DNA of 64,000 nt, taken from NCBI RefSeq assembly GCF_014252955.1, contig NZ_JACMIA010000001.1, forward strand, positions 3,742,258 through 3,806,257, given 5' to 3'. Positions 1-8,348 of the stretch are shown here, one piece after another. The stretch is from Stappia sp. 28M-7 (GTDB lineage: Bacteria; Pseudomonadota; Alphaproteobacteria; Rhizobiales; Stappiaceae). The number at the start of each line of letters is the position of its first letter. Position 1 is the first letter of the stretch. The notes under the pieces were generated by a model. It was not told where the DNA came from, searched no databases, and was given only the letters and a program-made list of their open reading frames with translations. The translations under genes and the position numbers were made by a program.

Positions 1-365
1 TGGAGTTCGCCAGCCTGCTCGCCGACCAGACGGCTGGCAACTACCAGGCGAGCCAGGTGGGCTGGTCGGGCCGTACGGACCCGGACGGCAACATCCACCA
101 GTTCATGACCTGCAAGGGCGGCATCAACGACAGCAAGTACTGCAATCCGGAGGTCGACGCGCTGCTCGACAAGGCGCGCACGAGCAACGACACGGCGACC
201 CGCAAGGCGAGCTATGACGCGGCCCGCAAGATCCTCGCGAAGGATCTGCCGATCATCTACCTCTACCACCAGACCTGGATCTGGGCGCTGGATGACAAGG
301 TCGAAGGCTTCGTTCCCTATCCGGACGGCATGATCCGCCTGCAGAACGTCAAGTTCAAATCCTGA
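1..365 (+). CDS. Peptide-type ABC transporter substrate-binding protein (family 5), C-terminal part, truncated by window start
   Basis: Only the last ~120 residues are present; the frame is open from the first bases to the TGA at 363-365. The visible text has the C-terminal pattern of SBP_bac_5 proteins: the VDALLDKAR helix, a run ending in DLPIIYLYHQTWIWA, then the closing strand before a short polar tail. Such proteins bind peptides, opines or similar solutes in the periplasm and pass them to DppB/DppC-type permeases, which follow immediately. The N-terminus, signal peptide and ligand pocket lie outside the window, so substrate cannot be judged. The adjacent gamma-glutamyltransferase hints at a gamma-glutamyl compound (inference). 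Confidence 0.9.
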   Translation, partial: EFASLLADQTAGNYQASQVGWSGRTDPDGNIHQFMTCKGGINDSKYCNPEVDALLDKARTSNDTATRKASYDAARKILAKDLPIIYLYHQTWIWALDDKVEGFVPYPDGMIRLQNVKFKS

Positions 366-379
366 CGCAAACACCCGCG

Positions 380-400
380 GGGCCCGGATGACCCGGGCCC
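380..400 (+). terminator. GC-rich hairpin between binding-protein and permease genes
   Basis: An 8-bp perfect stem (GGGCCCGG at 380-387, CCGGGCCC at 393-400) with a 5-nt loop sits 15 nt after the binding-protein stop. A pyrimidine run with five T's follows after a few bases. In transporter operons such hairpins often act as partial terminators or mRNA stabilisers that keep binding-protein transcripts in excess over permease transcripts. The T-run is offset, so full termination is unlikely. Confidence 0.45.
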
Positions 401-430
401 TGCACCCCTTTTTCCGGATACGGCCCGTTC

Positions 431-1378
431 ATGCTGACCTTCATCGCAAGACGCCTGCTGATCGCGATCCCGACCCTGCTTCTGGTGTCGGTCTTCGTGT
501 TCACGCTGCAAAAACTCCTGCCCGGCGACCCCGCGCTGGTCCTGGCCGGTGAGGAGCGCGACCCGGAAGTGCTCGCCTTCATCCGCGAGAAATACCGGCT
601 GAACGATCCGATCTTCTATCAATACGCCTACTGGCTCGGCGGTCTGGTACAGGGCGATCTCGGCATCTCCCTGCGCACCAACCAGCCGGTGCTGCAGCTC
701 ATCCTCGACAAGCTGCCCGTCACCATCCAGCTCGCGGTGATGGCGATGATCATCGCCATGGTTATCGGCATCCCGGCCGGCATCCTGTCGGCGGTGAAGA
801 AGGGCGGCCCCATCGACTACATCGCCAATTTCGTGGCGCTGTCGGGCCTGTCGATCCCGAATTTCTGGCTCGGGATCATGCTGATCCTGCTGGTGTCCGT
901 GGAGCTAGGCTGGCTGCCGGCCTCCGGCTACACCTCGCCGCTGGAGGATCCCGTGCGATCCTTCCAGACCATGATCATGCCCGCCTTCGTGCTGGGCACG
1001 GCGCTGGCCGCCACCTTGATGCGGCACACGCGCTCGGCCATGCTCGGCGTGCTCAAGGCCGACTATGTGCGCACCGCCCGCGCGAAAGGCCTGGGCGAGC
1101 GCATCGTCATCCTCAAGCATGCCTTCCGCAACGCCCTGTTGCCCATCGTCACGCTCGGCGCGTTGCTGTTCGGCGAACTGCTGGCCGGCGCGGTGCTGAC
1201 CGAACAGATCTTCACCATTCCCGGCTTCGGCAAGCTGATCGTCGATGCGGTCTTCACCCGCGACTACGCGGTGGTGCAGGGCGTCGTACTGTGCACCGCT
1301 GCCGGCTTCATCCTGATGAACCTGATCGCCGACGTGCTCTACTTCCTGCTCAATCCGCGCATGAGGGCGACCCTGTGA
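431..1378 (+). CDS. DppB-type ABC transporter permease
   Basis: 315-residue inner-membrane permease of the binding-protein-dependent type, about the usual DppB/GsiC length. The N-terminus (FIARRLLIAIPTLLLVSVFVF) is the characteristic first helix, followed by the PGDPA stretch typical of DppB proteins. Several further hydrophobic helices follow. A cytoplasmic EAA-like loop near residues 210-240 (ADYVRTARAKGLGE) contacts the ATPase. The ATG at 431 has only a weak ribosome-binding site. The stop overlaps the next start (GTGA), so the two permeases are translationally coupled. The ATPase genes are not in the window and probably lie upstream. Confidence 0.95.
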   Translation: MLTFIARRLLIAIPTLLLVSVFVFTLQKLLPGDPALVLAGEERDPEVLAFIREKYRLNDPIFYQYAYWLGGLVQGDLGISLRTNQPVLQLILDKLPVTIQLAVMAMIIAMVIGIPAGILSAVKKGGPIDYIANFVALSGLSIPNFWLGIMLILLVSVELGWLPASGYTSPLEDPVRSFQTMIMPAFVLGTALAATLMRHTRSAMLGVLKADYVRTARAKGLGERIVILKHAFRNALLPIVTLGALLFGELLAGAVLTEQIFTIPGFGKLIVDAVFTRDYAVVQGVVLCTAAGFILMNLIADVLYFLLNPRMRATL

Positions 1379-2274
1379 CCACGCCCGCCAACGCCGCCCC
1401 GCCCGTGTCCGCCGCCGCCGAAGACAACGCCCTGCCCGCGCGCAGCGGCAGCCGCGCCTGGAAGAAGCTGAAGCGCAACAAGAGCGCGCTCTTCGGCTTC
1501 CTGCTGGTCGCCTTCTTCGTCGGCATCGCCGTGCTGGCGCCGATCCTGCCCATCGCCGATCCCGCCGCCACCAGCTGGTCGGCGATCCGCAAGCCACCGT
1601 CCGAACTCTACTGGCTGGGCAGCGACGAGATCGGCCGCGACATTCTCTCCCGGATGATCTGGGGCGCCCAGGCCTCGCTGCTCGCCGGCGTCGTCTCGGT
1701 GCTGATCGCCGTGGTCGTCGGCGTGCCGTTCGGCCTCTTGGCAGGCTATTTCGGCGGCTGGACCGACCAGATCATCTCGCGCATCACCGACGCGCTGCTG
1801 GCAACGCCGTTCCTGATCCTCGCCATCGCGCTCGCCGCCTTCCTCGGCCCCAGCCTGACCAATGCGATGATCGCCATCGGCCTGTCGGCGACACCGATCT
1901 TCATTCGCCTGACCCGCGGCCAGGTGCTGTCGGTGAAGACGGAAGACTATGTGGAGGGCGCGCGCGCCGTCGGCCTGTCGGACGTCGCGATCATGTCGCG
2001 CTACATCCTGCCGAACGTCTTCGCGCCGGTTCTGGTGCAGGCAACGCTGACGGTCGCGACCGCGATCATCGCGGAGGCGAGCCTTTCGTTCCTCGGCCTC
2101 GGCCAGCAACCGCCCGATCCCAGCTGGGGGTCGATGCTCAACGTTGCGAAGAATTTCATGACCCAGGCGCCGTGGATGGCGTGGTGGCCCGGTGCCGCCA
2201 TCTTCCTCGTCGTCCTTGGCTTCAACCTGCTCGGCGACGGGTTGCGCGACGCGCTCGACCCGCGCGAGAGCTGA
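1375..2274 (+). CDS. DppC-type ABC transporter permease
   Basis: 299-residue partner of the preceding permease. I chose the GTG at 1375 because it overlaps the upstream TGA (GTGA), the usual coupling in these pairs; a longer frame starting at 1291 would run far into dppB. The protein has the DppC-type N-terminus (WKKLKRNKSALFGF, then a helix), the LGSDEIGRDILSR segment that is a family hallmark, and an EAA loop (TEDYVEGARAVGLSD). Together with DppB it forms the membrane channel of a peptide or opine-like importer. Confidence 0.94.
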   Translation: MTTPANAAPPVSAAAEDNALPARSGSRAWKKLKRNKSALFGFLLVAFFVGIAVLAPILPIADPAATSWSAIRKPPSELYWLGSDEIGRDILSRMIWGAQASLLAGVVSVLIAVVVGVPFGLLAGYFGGWTDQIISRITDALLATPFLILAIALAAFLGPSLTNAMIAIGLSATPIFIRLTRGQVLSVKTEDYVEGARAVGLSDVAIMSRYILPNVFAPVLVQATLTVATAIIAEASLSFLGLGQQPPDPSWGSMLNVAKNFMTQAPWMAWWPGAAIFLVVLGFNLLGDGLRDALDPRES

Positions 2275-2323
2275 CCCGCGCTTCGGCCCGGCAACAACAC
2301 GGGAAACCCCCAAGGGAGATCGG

Positions 2324-4111
2324 ATGTCCACCTTCACCACCAGACCGGAAATCCGGGGCACATTCGGCGTCGTCACCTCGACCCACTGGATCGCCACGGC
2401 CGTCGGCATGAGCATTCTGGAAAAGGGCGGCAACGCATTCGACGCGGCAGCCGCCACCGGCTTCGTGCTGCAGGTGGTCGAGCCGCACCTGAACGGCCCG
2501 GGCGGCGACCTGCCCGTGATCCTGCACGACGCCGCCAGCGGCAAGATGGAGGTGATCTGCGGCCAGGCTCCGGCACCTGCAGGCGCCACCATCGAGCACT
2601 ACCGCCGCGAGGGCCTGTCGCTGATCCCCGGCGATGGGATGCTGGCGACCGTCATTCCCGGCGCGTTCGACGGCTGGATGCTGATGCTGCGCGACCACGG
2701 CAAACTGCCGCTGCGCGATGTCCTGGAACCGGCGATCCACTACGCCCGCAATGGTCATCCGATGCTGGCGCGCGTCTCTGCGACCATCGCCGGCCTTGCG
2801 GACTTCTTCGAAAAGGAATGGCCGACCTCCCACGCCACCTGGTGCCCGGGCGGCAAGGCTCCGGCAACGGATGAGCTATTCTGCAATCCCGCCCTTGCCG
2901 ACACCTGGGAACGTTTGCTGAGGGAAGCAGAGACGAAGAGCGGCCGCGAGGCGCAGATCGAGGCCGCGCGCGATTGCTTCTATCGTGGCTTCATCGCCGA
3001 GGAGATTGCCGCCTTCGTCGAAAAGACCGAGGCGATGGACGCCAGCGGCACGCCGCACAAGGGCGTGCTGACCGCCGACGACCTCGCCAATTGGCGCGCG
3101 ACGACGGAAACGCCGCTGACCTACGACTATCACGAGTGGACCGTGGCCAAGACCGGCCCCTGGGGACAGGGCCCGGTTCTGCTGCAGGCGCTCGCCTTGC
3201 TCAAGGGCACTGCCATCGGCGAGGTCGATCCGGTCGGCGCCGACTTCGTGCATCTGGTCGCCGAAGCCATGAAACTCGCCTATGCCGACCGCGAGGCCTA
3301 TTACAGCGACCCCGCCTTCACCGACGTGCCGATGGAGCACCTGTTGTCCGACGCCTACAATGCCGGACGGCGTGCGCTGATCGGCGAGACCGCCTCCTTT
3401 GACCTGCGCCCCGGCATCGTGCCGAGTCACGAGGCGCAGGTGCAAAAGGCGATGCAGGTGATTGAGGGGCTCGGCACCTCGGCGACCGGCGTCTATGAGC
3501 CGACAATGGCGCATCTGTCGGAAAAGCGCGGCGACACGGTGCATATCGACGTCATCGACCGCTGGGGCAACATGGTCTCCGCCACCCCGTCCGGCGGCTG
3601 GCTGCAGTCCTCGCCGATCATTCCCGCACTCGGCTTCTGCCTCAACTCCCGCGCCCAGATGTTCCTGCTGGAGGAGGGGCTTCCCACCTCGCTGGCACCG
3701 GGCAAGCGGCCGCGCACCACGCTGACTCCGAGCCTTGCGCTGAAGAACGGCGTTCCCACGCTTGCCTTCGGCACCCCTGGCGGCGATCAGCAGGACCAGT
3801 GGCAGCTGTCGCTGTTCCTGCGCCTCGCCCATCACGATCTCAACCTGCAGGAAGCGATCGACCAGCCGCTGTTCCATACCACCCACTTCCCGGCTTCGTT
3901 CTATCCGCGCCAGCGTCAGCCGGGCCACATCATGGTGGAGGAGAGCTTCGGCAAACCGGTGCTCGACGCGCTGCGCGCGCGCGGTCATGCTCTCGACGTG
4001 GCGCCCGCCTGGACCATCGGCCGGCTGACCGCCGCCCGCCGCGACCCGAACGGGTTGCTGCGCGCTGCCGCGACGCCGCGACTGATGCAGGCCTATGCGG
4101 CCGGACGCTGA
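2324..4111 (+). CDS. ggt: Gamma-glutamyltransferase family protein (Ntn-hydrolase)
   Basis: 595 residues from an ATG preceded by AAGGGAGA, which is why the longer frame from 2192 was rejected. GGT proenzymes self-cleave at a Thr that becomes the nucleophile of the small subunit; here the candidate is Thr405 in the GDTVHIDV segment, followed by the MVSATPSGG stretch that shapes the active site. Two subunits of about 404 and 191 residues would result. The early GGNAFDAAAATGFVLQVVEPH block is also typical. No signal peptide is visible, unlike classical periplasmic GGTs, so it probably acts in the cytoplasm on imported gamma-glutamyl compounds. It lies 49 nt behind dppC and 15 nt before the DUF1028 gene. 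Confidence 0.92.
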   Translation: MSTFTTRPEIRGTFGVVTSTHWIATAVGMSILEKGGNAFDAAAATGFVLQVVEPHLNGPGGDLPVILHDAASGKMEVICGQAPAPAGATIEHYRREGLSLIPGDGMLATVIPGAFDGWMLMLRDHGKLPLRDVLEPAIHYARNGHPMLARVSATIAGLADFFEKEWPTSHATWCPGGKAPATDELFCNPALADTWERLLREAETKSGREAQIEAARDCFYRGFIAEEIAAFVEKTEAMDASGTPHKGVLTADDLANWRATTETPLTYDYHEWTVAKTGPWGQGPVLLQALALLKGTAIGEVDPVGADFVHLVAEAMKLAYADREAYYSDPAFTDVPMEHLLSDAYNAGRRALIGETASFDLRPGIVPSHEAQVQKAMQVIEGLGTSATGVYEPTMAHLSEKRGDTVHIDVIDRWGNMVSATPSGGWLQSSPIIPALGFCLNSRAQMFLLEEGLPTSLAPGKRPRTTLTPSLALKNGVPTLAFGTPGGDQQDQWQLSLFLRLAHHDLNLQEAIDQPLFHTTHFPASFYPRQRQPGHIMVEESFGKPVLDALRARGHALDVAPAWTIGRLTAARRDPNGLLRAAATPRLMQAYAAGR

Positions 4112-4126
4112 CGGGAGACCGCCTGA

Positions 4127-4879
4127 ATGACCTACTCGATTGTGGCCCGCGACGCCGCGACCGGTCAGTTCGGCATCGCCGTCGCCAGCCGCTTCTTCGC
4201 GGTCGGCGCGATCGTCCCGCACATGGCAGGCGGTGTCGGCGCCATTGCCACCCAGGCCTTCATCTCGCCGCTCTACGGAACGGACGGGCTGAAGATGCTG
4301 CAATCCGGTGCGTCGGCCGAGGAGGTCGTCGCGGCGATGACCGGACGCGATGCCGGGGCCCATTCGCGGCAACTCCACGTGCTGGATGCAGCCGGACGCA
4401 GCGCCGTCTTCACGGGCGAGAAATGCGTTGCCTGGGCAGGACACCGCGTTGCCGAGGGCGTTTCGGTCGCAGGAAACATGCTGGTCGGTCCAAAGGTGCT
4501 CGACGACACCCTCCAGGCCTATCTCGACCATCCGCAGAAGGCCTTTGCCGACAGGCTTCTCACCGCCATGGAAGCCGGCGAGGCGGCCGGCGGCGACAGG
4601 CGCGGCAAGCAGTCGGCAGCCCTGAAGATCGTGCGGGGCGAGGCCTATCCCTGGCTCGACATCCGCACGGACGACCATCCAGATCCCTTGCCGGAACTGC
4701 GCCGGCTGATGACGGTGGCTGCCGAGCGATACCTGCATGTCGCCGAGACGCTGCCGACCTCCGACAACGTTTCGGGCATGCTCGACCGGACGGTCATCGA
4801 CCTGAAGATCGCCCAGCTGGAAGCCGAGCGGATCAAGGAAGGGCGTCCCTCCGCCTCCTTCGCAACGCCGCTAACCTGA
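4127..4879 (+). CDS. DUF1028 domain protein (putative Ntn-hydrolase-like)
   Basis: 250 residues. The start MTYSIVARDAATGQFGIAVAS is a near-consensus DUF1028 opening, and the family-typical glycine-rich GGVGAIATQAF segment follows. DUF1028 proteins have an Ntn-hydrolase-like fold and often lie beside gamma-glutamyltransferases, peptidases or peptide importers; their reaction is not established. The 15-nt spacing behind ggt suggests one operon and a shared substrate. The C-terminal ~60 residues (MTVAAERYLHVAETLP onward) extend past the core domain. No signal peptide is visible. Confidence 0.88.
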   Translation: MTYSIVARDAATGQFGIAVASRFFAVGAIVPHMAGGVGAIATQAFISPLYGTDGLKMLQSGASAEEVVAAMTGRDAGAHSRQLHVLDAAGRSAVFTGEKCVAWAGHRVAEGVSVAGNMLVGPKVLDDTLQAYLDHPQKAFADRLLTAMEAGEAAGGDRRGKQSAALKIVRGEAYPWLDIRTDDHPDPLPELRRLMTVAAERYLHVAETLPTSDNVSGMLDRTVIDLKIAQLEAERIKEGRPSASFATPLT

Positions 4880-4944
4880 AAGCCTTTGCCCGGCCCGACC
4901 GGCCGGAGTAAACGCTTTCGCTCAAGCATTTGGCGGAGGGCGCG

Positions 4945-5862
4945 ATGAACGAGCGGGAACAGCAGGGCGGGACCGCCGCATCCGTGCCGCGTTTCGTCAC
5001 GCTCGCCTCGCACGAGGGACCTGGGCTGGCCCGCTACCGTGCCTCGCTCGCCCGTTTCGGCGTCGAGCCGGACGTCGTGTGGACCGGCAAGCCCTATCCC
5101 GGACACCTTGCCGCCATGCGGATGCTGGGCGAGCATCTGGCGCGCCTGCCCGCCGACGAGCTCGTCGTGTACACCGATGCCTTCGACGTGGTGCTGATCC
5201 GCGATCCGGCGGAGCTTGCCGCACGCTATCGCGCCTTCGCCAGTCCCATCGTCCTCTCTACCGAGCCCGGCTTCACCTGGAAGCTGCCCGGGCGCCTTGC
5301 CGCCTCCCGGGCCTACCCGCCGGCCGGCGGCAAGAGCGGCATGTATCGCTATCTCAATTCGGGCGGTTATGTCGGAACGGCGGGCGCGCTTGCCGCCATG
5401 CTTGGCGAGCTCGACTATGCCAGCGCCGTCGACTGCGACCAGTCGCTGATCAACAAGTGGTTCATGGAAAACCCCGGCCGGGCCGCGCTCGACTACGATC
5501 AGGAGATCTTCGCCAGCTCGGCCTGCCAGTCGGGGCTGGAACGCAAGCTCTACCGGTTCGACGGCACCCACCTGACGAACACCCGCACGGGCGGCAAGCC
5601 GTTCTTCTTCCACTTCCCGGCCGAGAACCGCCTGTGCACGAAGCATGTGCTCGACATGCTGCCCTTCGAGCTGCCACGCCTGCCCGTCCGCCCGCGCGAC
5701 CGGCGCAAATACATCCTCAACGTGATCGAGAGCCGGCCGACCTTCTGGTTCGACCGGCCCGCCTACCCGCTGGAGGATATCGTCGGCCTCATCGCCTTCC
5801 GGCTGCTGCCGGCAGGCGCGCTTGCCGGCCTAGGCTATCTGGCCTGGCGCGCCATCGGCTGA
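4945..5862 (+). CDS. PLOD-like glycosyltransferase domain protein
   Basis: 305 residues from the ATG at 4945 with GGAGGG upstream; the frame also opens at a TTG at 4930, but the SD favours the ATG. The protein resembles the glycosyltransferase domain of eukaryotic lysyl hydroxylases (PLOD): an opening VTLASHEGPGLARYRASLARFG, then VVYTDAFDVVLI, where DAFD matches the DxxD metal/UDP-sugar site, then LNSGGYVGTAGAL and a late HFPAENR segment. It probably transfers a sugar from a nucleotide donor; acceptor unknown. It follows DUF1028 by 65 nt and is convergent with the next cluster. Link to the upstream peptide genes is not obvious. Confidence 0.72.
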   Translation: MNEREQQGGTAASVPRFVTLASHEGPGLARYRASLARFGVEPDVVWTGKPYPGHLAAMRMLGEHLARLPADELVVYTDAFDVVLIRDPAELAARYRAFASPIVLSTEPGFTWKLPGRLAASRAYPPAGGKSGMYRYLNSGGYVGTAGALAAMLGELDYASAVDCDQSLINKWFMENPGRAALDYDQEIFASSACQSGLERKLYRFDGTHLTNTRTGGKPFFFHFPAENRLCTKHVLDMLPFELPRLPVRPRDRRKYILNVIESRPTFWFDRPAYPLEDIVGLIAFRLLPAGALAGLGYLAWRAIG

Positions 5863-5880
5863 GCGCGGGCGACCTGCGTC

Positions 5881-7350
5881 TTACTGCGGGTCGAGCACCG
5901 CCTCGACCTCGATCTCCACCTCGTAGCCACCGATGAGATCACCGACGGCCAGCATGGTGTTGGCGGGACGGATCTCGCCGAAAACCCTCCCATGCGCACG
6001 CGACGGGCCTTCCCATGCGCCGACATCCTGCAGGTAGACCCGCGTGCGCACCACGTCCTCCATCGAACCACCGAAAGCGGTAAGCGCCGCGGCGATCTTG
6101 TCGAGGATATAGGTGGTCTGGGCCTCGGCATCGCCCGGCGCGACGCAATGGTCGGCGCCATGGGTCGCGGTCGTGCCGGAGACGAGAACCCGGTCGCCGA
6201 TGCGCATCGCCCGGCTGAAGCCGGCAAGCGGCTCCCAGATGCTGCCCGACGACAGGCGCCAGCGGTTGGGCCGGCCCGGCACCGGCTCCGGCGTATAGAC
6301 GCTGGGGATCTGGTCGAGGTGGTGGCTGAGATCGCCCGAAGCGGTGAGGAAGGGCGGGCGGCGGTACTCGTCGCCGCAATCGCCGGGGATCGGCTGCATC
6401 GCGCCGAAAGCACTCTCCAGACGGGCACGGTCCTCGTCATCGAGCGCAAAACCGAAGAGGCGGAGATTGTCGGCCCGGTGCTCGCTCTCGCCGACCCGCG
6501 CACCGATGATCACCCCGGCAACGGAGGGCGTTTCCAGCACCCAGCGGGTCGCGACGTTGGACAGGGAAACTCCGTGCTTGCGGGCGATGTGATCGAGTGC
6601 CGAAAGCAGCCCCTGAAAGGCCTGCCAGCCGCCAGCCGTGTCGATGAAGCGCTTGTACTTCATCCGGCTCCAGTCGGCGATCTGGGTCGGTTCCTGCTTG
6701 CCGAGCCAGCGTTCGGACAGGAACCCGCCGCACAGCGTGCCATAGGCGAGAAGACGCACGCCTCGCTCCTGGCAAAGGGCGGTCAGGGCACCGGCCGCCC
6801 GCCGGTCGACCACCGAGAAAGACACCTGGTTGGAAACGATGGGCAGGTTCTCGGCCAGCGCGACGCGCAGATGGCCCGCGTCGAAGTTGGTCACGCCGAT
6901 CTCGCGGATGAGCCCTTCCTCGCGGAGCTTCGCAAGATGCTTGAGAGCATCGAGCCAGCCCGGATGTTCGAAGGTCCACCAGTGGAACTGCAGCAGGTCG
7001 ACGCATGCAACGCCGAGCCGGTCGAGCCGCTCCTGAACGCCGGCACGCACCACCTCCTCGGTCATCGGGCCGGGCTCGGGGCACCATTTGGTGAAGGCGA
7101 GCGGGCGGCCCTCCCCCTCGCCGTGGCGCGCCAGCAGACGACCGGCAACGAGCTCCGCATTGCCGTAATGGTCCGCCATGTCGAAGGTGGTGAAGCCGGC
7201 GGCCGCGTAGTCTGCGAGATGGCCGGCTGCAGCGTCCAGATCGACGGGCGTTCCGTCCTTCTCGATGTCGGCGATCTGCCAGAGACCGGTCAGAATTCGG
7301 CTGATTTCGAGGTCGGGGCCGAGTTTCGTCGTATCGGGACGGCTGGTCAT
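5881..7350 (-). CDS. Aldo/keto reductase fused to a C-terminal Rid (YjgF/YER057c) domain
   Basis: 489 residues. Residues ~10-325 are an aldo/keto reductase with the catalytic tetrad visible: Asp and Tyr in FDMADHYG, Lys in AFTKWCPEP and His in LQFHWW. Residues ~369-489 are a Rid-family domain (DRVLVSGTTATHG, DVVRTRVYLQDV). The Rid position that holds Arg in active imine deaminases (PARSTV in RidA) reads PANTML here, so classical deaminase activity is doubtful. I chose the ATG at 7350 because it overlaps the permease stop (ATGA). It is the last gene of the leftward LivG-F-H-M run, so it probably acts on the imported compound. Confidence 0.9.
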   Translation of the reverse strand: MTSRPDTTKLGPDLEISRILTGLWQIADIEKDGTPVDLDAAAGHLADYAAAGFTTFDMADHYGNAELVAGRLLARHGEGEGRPLAFTKWCPEPGPMTEEVVRAGVQERLDRLGVACVDLLQFHWWTFEHPGWLDALKHLAKLREEGLIREIGVTNFDAGHLRVALAENLPIVSNQVSFSVVDRRAAGALTALCQERGVRLLAYGTLCGGFLSERWLGKQEPTQIADWSRMKYKRFIDTAGGWQAFQGLLSALDHIARKHGVSLSNVATRWVLETPSVAGVIIGARVGESEHRADNLRLFGFALDDEDRARLESAFGAMQPIPGDCGDEYRRPPFLTASGDLSHHLDQIPSVYTPEPVPGRPNRWRLSSGSIWEPLAGFSRAMRIGDRVLVSGTTATHGADHCVAPGDAEAQTTYILDKIAAALTAFGGSMEDVVRTRVYLQDVGAWEGPSRAHGRVFGEIRPANTMLAVGDLIGGYEVEIEVEAVLDPQ

Positions 7351-8348
7351 GTGCGGTCGGATCCTGTCGTGGCGGCGGGTGTGCCGCGCCATCTGTGAAG
7401 AAAAGGCAAGCGGCGACGTGCGCCGCCAGGCTCGGGAAGCAGCCCTTGCGGGCGGAAGAGAAGGATGGCGCAAAGTGCGACACCGATGATCACGGTCTGC
7501 AGCGAGGCGGCGCGGGCCTGCTCCCCGGCGGGAGCCAGCGCCTCGACCACGGCGGACGATGCCGCCCACAGCGCCCAGACCAACAGCGCGCCGAGGATGG
7601 CGCCGCGATTGTTGCCGGAACCGCCGACGATGAGCATCGCCCAGACCTGGAAAGTCAACATCGGCAGGTAGTTCTCCGGCGCGATGAAGCCGATGAAATG
7701 CGCCTGCGCCGCACCTCCAAGGCCCATGATCGCCCCGCCAAGCGCAAAGGCCTCGATGCGGAAGCGGCGCGGGCTCTTGCCGAGCGCCTCTGCCGCCACC
7801 TCGTCCTCGCGGATCGCCCTCAGCGCACGGCCCCAGGGGCTTTTCGCCAGATGCTGGAGCATCAGATACAGGCCGAACACCACGGCGACGAGAAGCGCCA
7901 GATTGGCGAGAGAGAAGGCGAGCGAGCGGCCGACCAGATCGCCGAAGGGACGCGGGATGAGGCTGATGCCGAAAGGACCGCCCGTGATGCCCTCGAGATT
8001 GAGTACGGCAAGTTGCACGGTGACCGCAATGCCGAAGGTGGAAATCGCCAGATAGTCGGCGCGCAGTCGAATGGTCATCCAGCCGATCAGCGCCGAAAGC
8101 AGCCCGGAGGCAACGAAGGCACCCAGCCAGCCGACGATGATCGGCAGGTCGAAGCCGCCGACGCGCCCATCCACCGCCGGCGAGGTCAGCAGCGCCGAGA
8201 CATAGGCCCCGACGGCAACGAACCCGGCGACGCCGACATTGAACAGCCCCGTCTGGCCCCACTGCACGTTGAGACCGAGAACGATCACCGCATAGGTCAG
8301 CGCGACGGTCAGGAAGAAGGCGCAATAGGCGAGGAGTTCCAGGCTCAT
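7347..8348 (-). CDS. LivM-type branched-chain amino acid family ABC permease
   Basis: 333-residue hydrophobic inner-membrane permease of the HAAT family. Hallmarks are the GLNVQWGQTGLFNVG segment near residue 30, the RLRADYLAISTFG helix, the cytoplasmic loop SPWGRALRAIREDEVAAEALG and the GGSGNNRGAILGA stretch. Start and stop overlap neighbours by ATGA on both sides (LivH-type upstream, the reductase fusion downstream), so translation is tightly coupled. Pairs with the LivH-type permease to form the channel. The substrate cannot be read from sequence; HAAT systems also carry aromatic acids, urea and amides. Confidence 0.95.
   Translation of the reverse strand: MSLELLAYCAFFLTVALTYAVIVLGLNVQWGQTGLFNVGVAGFVAVGAYVSALLTSPAVDGRVGGFDLPIIVGWLGAFVASGLLSALIGWMTIRLRADYLAISTFGIAVTVQLAVLNLEGITGGPFGISLIPRPFGDLVGRSLAFSLANLALLVAVVFGLYLMLQHLAKSPWGRALRAIREDEVAAEALGKSPRRFRIEAFALGGAIMGLGGAAQAHFIGFIAPENYLPMLTFQVWAMLIVGGSGNNRGAILGALLVWALWAASSAVVEALAPAGEQARAASLQTVIIGVALCAILLFRPQGLLPEPGGARRRLPFLHRWRGTPAATTGSDRT

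Noticed and set aside
1339-2592. 417-codon minus-strand frame opposite dppC
   Set aside because: Low-complexity polar translation with no motif or start signal, lying opposite a clear permease.
2876-4738. 620-codon open frame on the minus strand opposite the gamma-glutamyltransferase and DUF1028 genes
   Set aside because: It is a high-GC antisense shadow: no family motifs, composition rich in Arg, Gly, His and Asp, and the opposite strand has two well-supported genes.
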